From positions 1-8,238 of the forward strand of contig JANMKR010000226.1 in the NCBI GenBank assembly GCA_031372145.1: DNA of 8,238 nt. The letters run 5' to 3'. This DNA comes from CALMEC01 sp031372145 (GTDB lineage: Bacteria > Actinomycetota > Thermoleophilia > Miltoncostaeales > Miltoncostaeaceae). The notes below the pieces were generated by a model, which was given only the letters and a program-made list of their open reading frames with translations, searched no databases and had not been told where the DNA came from. This document shows positions 1 through 5,677 of this stretch, in pieces (the stretch's first letter is position 1; the number at the start of each line of letters is the position of its first letter). The position numbers and the translations under genes were made by a program.

Positions 1-1
1 G

Positions 2-205
2 GCAGCGACCCGCGAGCCCGTGCGACGACTTGTCGGCCTCTTGGGCTCGCACCCCGTCGAGCTCGCGGCGATTCTCGGTGTGGAGACGGTAGGTCTCCGC
101 GACGAGGTTGTTCGCCTCTGGGGTCTGGTTCAAGCCCCCGGGCATACGTTCGACCGCATGCAAATCGAACACCTTTTGGGAACGGTGGAGCCTGACTCGG
201 TATGA
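2..205 (+). CDS. C-terminal fragment of an unrecognised protein (5' end outside window)
   Basis: The reading frame is open from the window's left edge and ends with TGA at 203-205, giving 67 visible residues. Codon use is strongly GC3-biased like the other genes, and a hairpin terminator follows about 30 bp later, so this looks like the tail of a real gene. An internal GTG at 20 could be read as a start, but the frame continues upstream with coding-like codons, so truncation by the window is more likely. The fragment has a mixed hydrophobic and charged, probably helical composition, with no cysteine cluster or catalytic motif. I do not recognise the family and assign no function. Confidence 0.55.
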   Translation, partial: AATREPVRRLVGLLGSHPVELAAILGVETVGLRDEVVRLWGLVQAPGHTFDRMQIEHLLGTVEPDSV

Positions 206-236
206 CATTCGTTAGAGACGCCCGCCCCAACGAGAA

Positions 237-259
237 AGGCCCTCCGTTGTGGAGGGCCT
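237..259. terminator. Bidirectional hairpin terminator between a + strand gene end and the tRNA 3' end
   Basis: A perfect 9-bp stem (AGGCCCTCC, 237-245, with GGAGGGCCT, 251-259) closes a GTTGT loop. On the minus strand the stem is followed by TTTCTC, a modest U-tract, so it best serves the tRNA transcript reading leftwards. It also lies just after the stop of the + strand fragment. A similar stem occurs at 7008-7026. Confidence 0.65.
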
Positions 260-279
260 CAATTCCAGGAGATTCTCGA

Positions 280-353
280 TAGCGGGGGTAGGATTCGAAC
301 CTCCGACCTTCGGGTTAGGAGCCCGACGTGCTACCAGACTGCTCCACCCCGCG
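280..353 (-). tRNA. tRNA-like gene, anticodon CCT (Arg), on an initiator-tRNA-like body
   Basis: The minus strand folds as a 74-nt cloverleaf without an encoded CCA. The anticodon loop is CTCCTAA, so the anticodon is CCT, which would read AGG (Arg). The body instead resembles bacterial initiator tRNA-fMet: position 1 is C opposite T72 and unpaired, the acceptor strand reads CGCGGGG, and the anticodon stem has three G-C pairs (GGG/CCC) beside the loop. The initiator loop CTCATAA would differ by one base. Two further flaws are an A-A mismatch in the D stem (GAGC/GCAC) and a G-A mismatch in the T stem (GGAGG/CCTAC). The T-loop is the elongator-like TTCGAAT, and the discriminator is A73. It starts 35 bp after the MOSC stop and may be co-transcribed or use a weak promoter (364-392). 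It could be a decayed initiator copy, a recruited Arg-tRNA, or carry a sequencing error in the anticodon. Confidence 0.75.
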
Positions 354-363
354 GCGAGTGTCC

Positions 364-392
364 ATCTTGCCACAGTCGGAGTGTTCCTTCAA
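364..392 (-). promoter_or_regulatory. Possible tRNA promoter
   Basis: On the minus strand TTGAAG (387-392) and CAAGAT (364-369) are separated by 17 bp. The -10 hexamer ends 10 bp before the tRNA 5' end at 353. The match to consensus is moderate, and the -35 overlaps the MOSC stop codon. Confidence 0.35.
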
Positions 393-1099
393 CCACTTGG
401 GGCCGGGAGGATGCGGTCGCCGGTTGCGACCCAGCCGGGGCGCAGGACCCGGGCGTAGACGCCGAACAGGTTCTCCCGAGTGGTGGCCAGGGCTTTCAGC
501 ACGCGCGGGTCGCGTTGGAGGGTATCGGGGTCGAACGTCGTCACCGCGCAGCGCTCGGTGTTGACGACGACCTCGATGCGCGCTTCGCCGAGCATCAGAC
601 GCCTGCCGATCCAGGTGTCCTCCTCGAACGCCCCGCCGCCGGTCGGCTCGATCAGGACGTTGGCGCGGAATCGCCGCCGGTCGAGGTCCGCGCCGGCCGC
701 ACCGGCCAGGGTGGCAATCGACGGCTCGCCCAGGATGTGGAGCGGCGCGGCATCGAAGAACCCCAGCGGGCTGGTCGCGAGCGAGGTCGCGGTGGGAAGG
801 GCCTCCGCGAGCTGCGCGAGCAGGGCATCGTCGTCGATTCCCAACACCTCGCCATCGGGTGTCGTGACCGTGACGTGTTCGGCCGCCTCGTCATCGGCGT
901 AGCTCGCGCGAAATCCGAGTAACGCGGGCGCGCGGCGCGCAGTCATCACACCCTCGGCGTCAGCCACCGTGTAGCGACGGTCGCCGAGCAGGCCGAATGG
1001 GCCCACGAACGCACGGCGCAGCCGTTCCCCGCCGAACGACTTGACCGGGTACCGCCACAGATCCGCGACGATTCCGAGGGCGTCGCTACCTGGTGGCAA
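389..1099 (-). CDS. MOSC-domain protein (molybdenum cofactor sulfurase C-terminal-like)
   Basis: This 236-aa protein has the two-part MOSC layout. The N-terminal beta-barrel begins with the typical Leu-Trp-Arg-Tyr-Pro-Val-Lys-Ser stretch (residues 14-21), and the MOSC core contains FRANVLI (144-150) and ERCAVTTFDPDT (182-193). Cys184 matches the conserved cysteine that binds sulfur or the molybdenum cofactor in this family, as in mARC, YcbX and YiiM. Members are soluble and either reduce N-hydroxylated compounds or handle Moco-bound sulfur; the substrate here cannot be told. The start is probably TTG at 1099, overlapping the small membrane gene by 14 bp. No good ribosome binding site is visible, so coupled translation is likely. 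There is no 2Fe-2S ferredoxin domain, so an electron partner would have to be separate. The family call is firm; the exact reaction is not. Confidence 0.9.
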   Translation of the reverse strand: MPPGSDALGIVADLWRYPVKSFGGERLRRAFVGPFGLLGDRRYTVADAEGVMTARRAPALLGFRASYADDEAAEHVTVTTPDGEVLGIDDDALLAQLAEALPTATSLATSPLGFFDAAPLHILGEPSIATLAGAAGADLDRRRFRANVLIEPTGGGAFEEDTWIGRRLMLGEARIEVVVNTERCAVTTFDPDTLQRDPRVLKALATTRENLFGVYARVLRPGWVATGDRILPAPSG

Positions 1100-1283
1100 G
1101 AAAGATGACCAGGATGATCAGAAAGCCAAGGCCCGCATAGGCCCAACGCAATGCCTTCTGTTTGGCGTTCGCGATCTCGCGGCTCGCCTGGCGGCGGCGC
1201 TCAACCGACGCAGGGTCGTCGGAGAGTTCGGGCCATTCCTCGTCGTCATCCCATGCCACCTGATCAGAATACGCCACGATCAC
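1086..1283 (-). CDS. Small single-pass membrane protein in the MarR-MOSC operon
   Basis: This 65-aa protein has an acidic N-terminal half (a D/E-rich run around residues 12-22), a basic stretch near 28-44, and one C-terminal transmembrane helix (about 46-63, rich in L, I, F and V) ending in Arg. The arrangement suggests a tail-anchored protein with a cytosolic N-terminus. Its GTG start at 1283 overlaps the TGA of the upstream marR-type gene (GTGA), and its end overlaps the MOSC gene by 14 bp. This is a tightly coupled three-gene layout. A second GTG at 1277 is an alternative start. I do not recognise the family. The overlaps on both sides support it as a real gene, and its function is unknown. 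Confidence 0.7.
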   Translation of the reverse strand: MIVAYSDQVAWDDDEEWPELSDDPASVERRRQASREIANAKQKALRWAYAGLGFLIILVIFLATR

Positions 1284-1768
1284 GCGTCAGGGTCGACCGA
1301 CTGGAGTGCTCCAGCTGGATCGACCGCGTTCAAGAGGTGATTCAGGAGTCGCTTCAGCCCGGTCACATCTCGTTCGCCGACCAGGGTCGCGTACTCCCGC
1401 TCGATGCCCGTCATGATCTCGATTGCGTCGACGAGAACCTGGCGGCCCGCCTCGGTATGTTGGACGATGACGCTCCGCCGATCCGCCGGGTTGGCATGCC
1501 GCTCCACGAAGCCGGCTGTCTCGATCGCCCGCACGAGCTGGCTGACGGCTTGTCGCGACACCCCGGTGCGTTGGGCCAACTTCGAGACTGTGGTGCCATC
1601 GGTGTCGATGTGCGCGAGAAGTGAGGTGAACGTGGGTTGAAACGTCGTATGCCCGCGCGCCCGGATTCGGCGGGTGAGGTCGGCATTCATCGTGTGCGTG
1701 GCCCGGAAGAGCAAGCGAAGAAGCATCTCCTCCCGACGGGCGCGTATCGCCGCGGCATCGAATCCCAT
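1280..1768 (-). CDS. MarR-family winged-helix transcriptional regulator
   Basis: The 162-aa protein has normal MarR length and layout. An N-terminal dimerisation helix is followed by a winged helix-turn-helix (about 58-104): VSKLAQRTGVSRQAVSQLVR is the recognition segment (61-80), and the wing holds the hallmark NPADRRSVIV (93-102). C-terminal helices complete the dimer. Such proteins bind palindromic operators as dimers and usually release DNA on binding phenolic or other small ligands, or on oxidation. No cysteine is present, so a thiol redox switch is unlikely. It heads the minus-strand operon with the small membrane and MOSC genes and is divergent from the SnoaL-like gene. The spacer of about 50 bp contains repeated CTTGACAAT, a plausible operator, so autoregulation and control of both directions is inferred. 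The ATG at 1768 lies 6 nt after a TAGCTT hexamer, compatible with a leaderless transcript. Confidence 0.93.
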   Translation of the reverse strand: MGFDAAAIRARREEMLLRLLFRATHTMNADLTRRIRARGHTTFQPTFTSLLAHIDTDGTTVSKLAQRTGVSRQAVSQLVRAIETAGFVERHANPADRRSVIVQHTEAGRQVLVDAIEIMTGIEREYATLVGERDVTGLKRLLNHLLNAVDPAGALQSVDPDA

Positions 1769-1780
1769 AAATGAAAGCTA

Positions 1781-1810
1781 CTTGACAATGTAGGCAAGGT
1801 GCTTGACAAT
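1781..1810. promoter_or_regulatory. Divergent promoter/operator with a tandem CTTGACAAT repeat
   Basis: CTTGACAAT occurs at 1781-1789 and again at 1802-1810, 21 bp apart, which places both on the same DNA face. On the + strand TTGACA (1782-1787), a 17-bp spacer and GACAAT (1805-1810) form a good promoter whose -10 ends 7 nt before ATG 1818, suggesting a leaderless mRNA. An imperfect dyad (CTTG 1781-1784 with CAAG 1795-1798) overlaps the spacer and could be the MarR operator. Confidence 0.6.
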
Positions 1811-1817
1811 CATCCGC

Positions 1818-2233
1818 ATGATGAGCACCGATCACAATCACAATCGCCAGAGTCAACGTGCGTTCGTCGACACCGTGCAGAGCGCGGGGGAACTGGACCG
1901 GATCGACGACTTCGTCCACGCGGGGTTTGTCGACCACTCGCTTCCACCGGGCCTTCCCGCCGGCCCTGACGGGGTTCGGGCGATCCTTGGCGCGATCCGT
2001 CACGGATTCCCCGACCACGACGCCGAGGTGATCCACATGCTCGCCGAGGGCGACATGGTGGCGACCTACAAGACGTTCACGGGCACGCACACGGCGAATT
2101 CTTCGGGCGGGTACCGACTGGGCGACGGGCCACGATCCGGGTGATGGACTTCGTTCGCTACCGCGACGGACGCATCGCCGAGCATTGGAACGTGGTCGAT
2201 CTGGAGTCGCTCTGGGAGCAACTTGGCGTGTGA
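1818..2233 (+). pseudogene. SnoaL/NTF2-like (ester cyclase-type) protein, frameshifted
   Basis: The first frame encodes about 92 residues starting at ATG 1818 or 1821. It contains the SnoaL-type segments FVDHSLPPGLPAGPDGVR, FPDHDAEVIHMLAEGD and TFTGTHT, then runs into a stop near 2142-2144. A second frame restores the family's expected C-terminal half from about 2094, with GEFFG, RATIRVMDFVRYRDGRIAEH and WNVVDLESLWEQLGV, ending with TGA at 2231-2233. One missing G in the ACGG at 2091-2094 explains the break: with the base added, the product would be about 138 aa, normal for the family. These alpha+beta barrel proteins include polyketide cyclases and many proteins of unknown substrate. No slippery heptamer is visible, so a recent mutation or a sequencing error is likelier than programmed frameshifting. 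It is divergent from marR and shares its promoter region, so it is a probable regulatory target. Confidence 0.85.
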
Positions 2234-2285
2234 GATCGGGGTCTGTCCGCCGACGACGCCGTGACCACGAGTGGTGGGCGACGCT

Positions 2286-2323
2286 CAAAAATGCTGAGGG
2301 CCCGCATTTCGGCGGGCCCTCAG
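2286..2323 (-). terminator. Strong intrinsic terminator of the sigma-factor gene
   Basis: On the minus strand a perfect 12-bp stem (CTGAGGGCCCGC, 2294-2305, with its complement at 2312-2323) encloses a 6-nt loop and is followed by CATTTTTGAG, giving a run of five Ts. It lies about 25 bp after the rpoD-like stop. The frameshifted SnoaL-like gene converges on it from the other side. Confidence 0.9.
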
Positions 2324-2346
2324 AGGGGGGATCTGTTGAACGCGTG

Positions 2347-3429
2347 TTACGCGACTTCGCGCAGGCCCTGAGCTTCGACGAGCGCAGCCAGCTTCTGGAG
2401 TGACTGGTTTTCGATCTGGCGGATCCGTTCGCGGGTGACGTTGAACGTGCGACCGACCTCGTCGAGCGTGCGGGGGTGCTCCCCGCCGAGCCCGTAGCGA
2501 AGCTCGAGCACACGGCGCTCCCGGTAGCTGAGGGTGTTGAGCACGTCGCGCAGCGCCTCGGAGCGAAGCAGGGTGTCGGTGGCCTCCTCGGGAGAGGCGG
2601 CCTTCTCGTCGGCGATGAACTGGCCGAACTCTGACTCCTCGTCGTCTCCCACCGGACGCTCCAGCGAGATCGGGGTCTGCGCACTGCGCTTGATCGACTC
2701 GATCTCGTGCAGGGGCAGCTCCGTGACCGCGGAAACCTCGGCGATCGTGGGTTCGCGACCGAACTCGGACAGGAGTTTGCGCTCGGCACGGTTGATCTTG
2801 TTGAGCTTCTCCACGACGTGGACGGGCATGCGGATGGTGCGGCCCTTGTCGGCGATCGCGCGAGCGACGGCCTGACGAATCCACCAGGTCGCGTACGTCG
2901 AGAACTTGAAGCCCTTGCGGTAGTCGAACTTCTCGGCAGCGCGGACCAGGCCGATCGTGCCCTCCTGGATCAGGTCGAGAAAGCCCAGGCCCTGGTTGCG
3001 GTAGTTCTTGGCGATCGACACGACGAGGCGCAGGTTGGCCTCGACCATCTTGCGCTTGGCCTCGAGGTCGCCCAGTTCGATCTTCTTGGCGAGCTCGACC
3101 TCCTGGCGCGCGTTGAGCAACGGCACCCGGCCGACGTCCTTGAGAAAGAGCTGCAGTGAGTCGGTTGTGGTCTCGTGCTTGAGGTTGAGTTTGCGCGGGC
3201 GCTCGGCCTCCTCGGCCAACTCGGCGACGCGACGCTCGGCCTCGTCGTCCTCGAGCAACTCGATGCCCATCTCGTCGAAGTCCGCCGCGAGCGCAGTCGC
3301 CGACGGCGCGTCGAGATCGGCCGTTTCGAGCGTCTGGGTGAGTTCACCGATCGCGAGGAATCCGAACTCCTGTCCGCGCGCAACGAGTGCGCGGACATCC
3401 TCATTGGTCAGCAGTTCCTTCAGCTTCAT
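2347..3429 (-). CDS. rpoD: RNA polymerase sigma factor, RpoD/SigA family (sigma-70 group 1 or 2)
   Basis: This 360-aa sigma-70 factor directs RNA polymerase to promoters. A short region 1.1-like N-terminus (about 1-58) is followed by an acidic/charged linker and region 1.2 (DSLQLFLKDVGRVPLL, 90-105). Regions 2.1-2.4 span about 125-195: NLRLVVSIAKNYRNQGLGF, DLIQEGTIGLVRAAEKFDY, then GFKFSTYATWWIRQA, which melts and reads the -10. Region 3 includes HVVEKLNKINRAERKL. Region 4.2 ends with the -35-reading HTH (TLDEVGRTFNVTRERIRQIE, 321-340). ATG 3429 is chosen over the longer GTG at 3468 because GAGG sits 8 nt upstream and region 1.1 begins at MKLKELL. Having region 1.1 favours a primary-type factor, but the short spacer means a group 2 paralogue (SigB/Hrd-like) cannot be excluded. 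It is a single-gene unit with its own promoter, a LexA-like box and a terminator. Confidence 0.95.
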   Translation of the reverse strand: MKLKELLTNEDVRALVARGQEFGFLAIGELTQTLETADLDAPSATALAADFDEMGIELLEDDEAERRVAELAEEAERPRKLNLKHETTTDSLQLFLKDVGRVPLLNARQEVELAKKIELGDLEAKRKMVEANLRLVVSIAKNYRNQGLGFLDLIQEGTIGLVRAAEKFDYRKGFKFSTYATWWIRQAVARAIADKGRTIRMPVHVVEKLNKINRAERKLLSEFGREPTIAEVSAVTELPLHEIESIKRSAQTPISLERPVGDDEESEFGQFIADEKAASPEEATDTLLRSEALRDVLNTLSYRERRVLELRYGLGGEHPRTLDEVGRTFNVTRERIRQIENQSLQKLAALVEAQGLREVA

Positions 3430-3475
3430 CAAAACATCCTCATCTTCCGTACGGGTACGTCGCCACACAATGCAA

Positions 3476-3489
3476 CGAACACTCGTTCG
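3476..3489. promoter_or_regulatory. LexA/SOS-box-like operator at the sigma-factor promoter
   Basis: CGAACACTCGTTCG is a perfect 5-bp-arm palindrome with a 4-bp centre. It matches the actinobacterial/Firmicute SOS box CGAAC-N4-GTTCG, and the outer base fits the mycobacterial TCGAAC-N4-GTTCGA form on one side only. It directly abuts the -10 hexamer (3490-3495) and covers the expected start of transcription, where a bound repressor would block initiation. LexA binding is inferred from the motif alone. Confidence 0.6.
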
Positions 3490-3517
3490 ATATTACCGCT
3501 TCACTTTGTAAAGTCAA
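3490..3517 (-). promoter_or_regulatory. Sigma-70-type promoter of the rpoD-like gene
   Basis: On the minus strand TTGACT (3512-3517) and TAATAT (3490-3495) are separated by 16 bp. This is the best consensus promoter in the window. The predicted transcript starts near 3483, giving a leader of about 54 nt with a GAGG ribosome site before ATG 3429. Confidence 0.7.
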
Positions 3518-3543
3518 GAGGGATACGGGGGCTTCCACCTCAT

Positions 3544-3559
3544 ATCGGCCGAGGCCGAT
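3544..3559. repeat. Perfect dyad in the sigma-factor/TPR intergenic region
   Basis: ATCGGCCGAGGCCGAT has 7-bp arms around GA. It lies about 30 bp upstream of the rpoD-like -35 and downstream of the TPR-like gene. There is no T-tract on either side, so it is more likely a protein-binding site or a weak 3' hairpin than a classical terminator. The rest of the 3518-3688 spacer shows no other clear feature apart from a 10-bp imperfect hairpin at 3661-3692 across the TPR stop codon. Confidence 0.4.
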
Positions 3560-3688
3560 CAAGCCTTGAATTGGTCACTGTGCGACGCGTTCTCGTCGCG
3601 ACGATGTACTCCTTCCCACCAGGGCACCCTCTCAATCACGGCTTAAGCCACGGTTAAGTCGTAGTGGACACCGCGTAAAGGTTGTCGA

Positions 3689-4357
3689 CTACGGATTCCC
3701 AGGTGGTTTCGCTCCGGCGCCGCCGAATCGGCGGGCCAGGATGCCCAGTGGAGTCGTTGGGCCGAGCGCCACCGCGCGGCCGAACGCGCGCTCGATCACG
3801 GGCCGATCTGTCCGGTAGACGGCGATCATCCCCGTGTTGAACGCGAGGAGCTGGCTCGTGGGATACCGCGGGGCAAGGGCGGTGAGGGCAGCTGCGGCGC
3901 GGGCCAGTCCCTCAGGCCCGCTTGCGCCGTCGTTGATCACGAGCCCGACCTGGGCGTCGAGACGACCGGGCGCCACCAGCAACGCCCGTTCGAACGCGAG
4001 CTGCGCCGAGCCCAGATCGCCGATTCGTTGGGCGACCGCGCCGAGCTCGACCCACCGCGCAGGGTCGTCGCCGGCCGTCGCCAGCGCCTGGAGGCGCTCC
4101 ACCTGGGACGCGACGTCCGGGAGATTCGTCACCTCGGCCGGAAGCGCGCGGTCCAGGAAGAGGAAGAGCGGTGGCAGGCCCTTCGGTGCTGTGGACGTCG
4201 GCGGCGGCGGGGCAGGAGTGGTGTCCAGCGCCGCCGCTGCGCCGAGCGCTCCCGCGACGAGCACCGCCCACACGCCGACCGTGACCGCGACCTTGCGCCG
4301 TGGGATGCGCCGCCCGCGAGCGGGCGGCGCGATCCGGCTTGATTCCGAGCCGTCCAT
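3689..4357 (-). CDS. Membrane-anchored TPR-like protein
   Basis: The 222-aa product has a basic N-terminus (RGRRIPRRK, 14-22), one transmembrane helix (about 23-44), a Pro/Thr-rich linker (47-60) and a helical domain. Residues 98-131 fit a tetratricopeptide repeat, with a G-D-x-x-x-A-x-x-x-F-E-R-A-L pattern, and 165-200 look like a second, degenerate one. The expected topology is a short cytoplasmic N-terminus with the repeat domain outside the membrane, a scaffold-like arrangement. ATG 4357 lies 6 nt after CACGAT, with TTGAGT 17 bp further upstream and no ribosome site visible, so the mRNA may be leaderless. It is transcribed divergently from pilT, 143 bp away. TPR proteins occur with type IV pili (PilF-like), but a pilus role here is only suggested by position. 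Specific function is unknown. Confidence 0.75.
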   Translation of the reverse strand: MDGSESSRIAPPARGRRIPRRKVAVTVGVWAVLVAGALGAAAALDTTPAPPPPTSTAPKGLPPLFLFLDRALPAEVTNLPDVASQVERLQALATAGDDPARWVELGAVAQRIGDLGSAQLAFERALLVAPGRLDAQVGLVINDGASGPEGLARAAAALTALAPRYPTSQLLAFNTGMIAVYRTDRPVIERAFGRAVALGPTTPLGILARRFGGAGAKPPGNP

Positions 4358-4363
4358 CGTTGC

Positions 4364-4392
4364 ATCGTGACGGGCCGCGGGCGCTCACTCAA
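4364..4392 (-). promoter_or_regulatory. Possible promoter of the TPR-like gene
   Basis: On the minus strand TTGAGT (4387-4392), a 17-bp spacer and CACGAT (4364-4369) are followed by 6 nt and the ATG. The hexamers are moderate matches. The spacing fits a transcript beginning at the start codon. Confidence 0.4.
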
Positions 4393-4500
4393 CACCCCGG
4401 CGCCCCCACAGGCGATGACGTTGCGCCCAAACCTCATGTTGGGAGCACCCGGTGCCGATGGGGGACCAGAACCTCGCTGCACACGACCCCAGGGACCAAG

Positions 4501-5625
4501 ATGATCGACCTCGGCAGGATCCTCAGCTTCGCCATGGACATGGAGGCGAGCGACATTCACTTGAAGGTGCCCGCGCCTCCGGCGCTGCGCATTCACGGCA
4601 AGCTGGAGCAGATTCCCAAGGCGCCGGCGCTCCGTCCTGAGGACACCGAGCGCTTCCTGAAGGAGATGCTCGGCACGCACGTCGAGAAGCTGCGTGAGTT
4701 CGACGAGACCGGCGGGGTGGACTTTTCGCATGCCAGGGAGGGCTTGGGTCGGTTCCGTGTCAACGCGTTTCGTCAGCGCGGTTCGGTCTCGCTGGTCATG
4801 CGTGCGGTGCCGTTCAAGGTCCCGGAGCTCTCCGAGCTCAACCTGCCGCCGTCGATCCAGGCGCTTGCCGAGGAGGAACGCGGCATCGTGCTCGTGACTG
4901 GTACGACCGGTTCGGGTAAGAGCACCACGCTTGGCGCGATGGTGGACCACATCAACCGCACCGAGCACAAGCACATCGTCACCGTCGAAGATCCGATCGA
5001 GATCCTGCACACCGACCGCTTGTCGCTCGTCAACCAGCGTGAGGTCGGGCTCGACACCGGCTCGTTCGCCGACGCCATGCGGCGCGTGATGCGCCAGGAC
5101 CCCGACATCATCCTTGTGGGTGAGATCCGCGACCTCGTCACCATGGAGACCGCGCTGTCGGCCGCCGAGACGGGCCACCTCGTGTTCTCGACGCTGCACA
5201 CGCTCGACGCGACCGAGACGATCAACCGCATCATCGGGTTCTTTCCGCTCCACCAGCAGCAGCAGGTCCGCTCGATGATCGCAGGCACGCTCAAGGGCAT
5301 CATCTCGCAGCGCCTGGTGCGCACGATCGACGGCAAGGGGCGGGTCCCGGCGTGTGAGGTCATGATCATGACCGGGCGCGCGCGCGACTTCATCCTGGAT
5401 CCGGAGATGACCGGCAACCTCTCCGAGGTCATCCGCGACGGTGAGTACTACGGGATGCAGACGTTCGACCAATCGCTGTTCAGCCACGTCAAGGCCGGCC
5501 GGATCACGATCGACGAAGCCATGCGCTCAGCCTCGAGCCCGCACGACTTCAAGTTGATGCTCGAAGCCGGACAGGCCCGCCGTGGCGAACACGTCGAGGT
5601 CCCGAAAGCGGTCACGGGCGGCTGA
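4501..5625 (+). CDS. pilT: PilT-type twitching motility / pilus retraction ATPase
   Basis: The 374-aa length and full domain set fit PilT, the hexameric cytoplasmic ATPase that depolymerises type IV pili. The N-terminal PAS-like domain (SDIHLKVPAPPALRIHG, 17-33) is followed by the RecA-like core. Walker A is GTTGSGKST (134-142), the Asp box is TVEDPIE (161-167), Walker B is DIILVGEIRD (202-211) and the His box is HLVFSTLHT (226-234). The C-terminal segment with EVIRDGEYYGMQTFDQSL (309-326) matches the PilT region around the AIRNLIRE motif rather than PilB, and there is no PilB-type zinc-binding Cys cluster. ATG 4501 is preferred over upstream in-frame starts because AGGGA lies 5 nt before it and the family begins here. 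No pilin, PilB or PilC is in the window, so it is an orphan locally. All catalytic residues appear intact. Confidence 0.95.
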   Translation: MIDLGRILSFAMDMEASDIHLKVPAPPALRIHGKLEQIPKAPALRPEDTERFLKEMLGTHVEKLREFDETGGVDFSHAREGLGRFRVNAFRQRGSVSLVMRAVPFKVPELSELNLPPSIQALAEEERGIVLVTGTTGSGKSTTLGAMVDHINRTEHKHIVTVEDPIEILHTDRLSLVNQREVGLDTGSFADAMRRVMRQDPDIILVGEIRDLVTMETALSAAETGHLVFSTLHTLDATETINRIIGFFPLHQQQQVRSMIAGTLKGIISQRLVRTIDGKGRVPACEVMIMTGRARDFILDPEMTGNLSEVIRDGEYYGMQTFDQSLFSHVKAGRITIDEAMRSASSPHDFKLMLEAGQARRGEHVEVPKAVTGG

Positions 5626-5640
5626 TCGAGGCGCCGTGGT

Positions 5641-5669
5641 TTCCGGGCGGGCGGCAATCGCGCTAAAAT
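5641..5669 (+). promoter_or_regulatory. Possible leaderless promoter of the HxlR gene
   Basis: TAAAAT (5664-5669) differs from the -10 consensus by one base and ends 8 nt before GTG 5678. A weak -35-like TTCCGG lies at 5641-5646 with a 17-bp spacer. There is no ribosome site before the GTG, which supports a leaderless start and decides the start codon. Confidence 0.5.
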
Positions 5670-5677
5670 CTCGTTCC

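Noticed and set aside
2080..2144. Programmed ribosomal frameshift in the SnoaL-like gene
   Set aside because: There is no slippery heptamer, upstream ribosome-like stimulator or downstream pseudoknot at the shift point. A one-base deletion explains it fully.
1287..2789. 500-residue open frame on the minus strand
   Set aside because: It is antisense or out of frame to the MarR, SnoaL-like and sigma genes, is Arg/Ser/Pro-rich, and lacks any family motif. It is a by-product of high GC.
4300..4500. Longer N-terminus for PilT
   Set aside because: The added 67 residues are Arg/Pro-rich and unrelated to the family, and overlap the divergent gene's start. A ribosome site precedes ATG 4501.
4129..5487. 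452-residue open frame antisense to pilT
   Set aside because: pilT has every catalytic motif. The antisense frame is Asp/His/Arg-rich low-complexity without domains.
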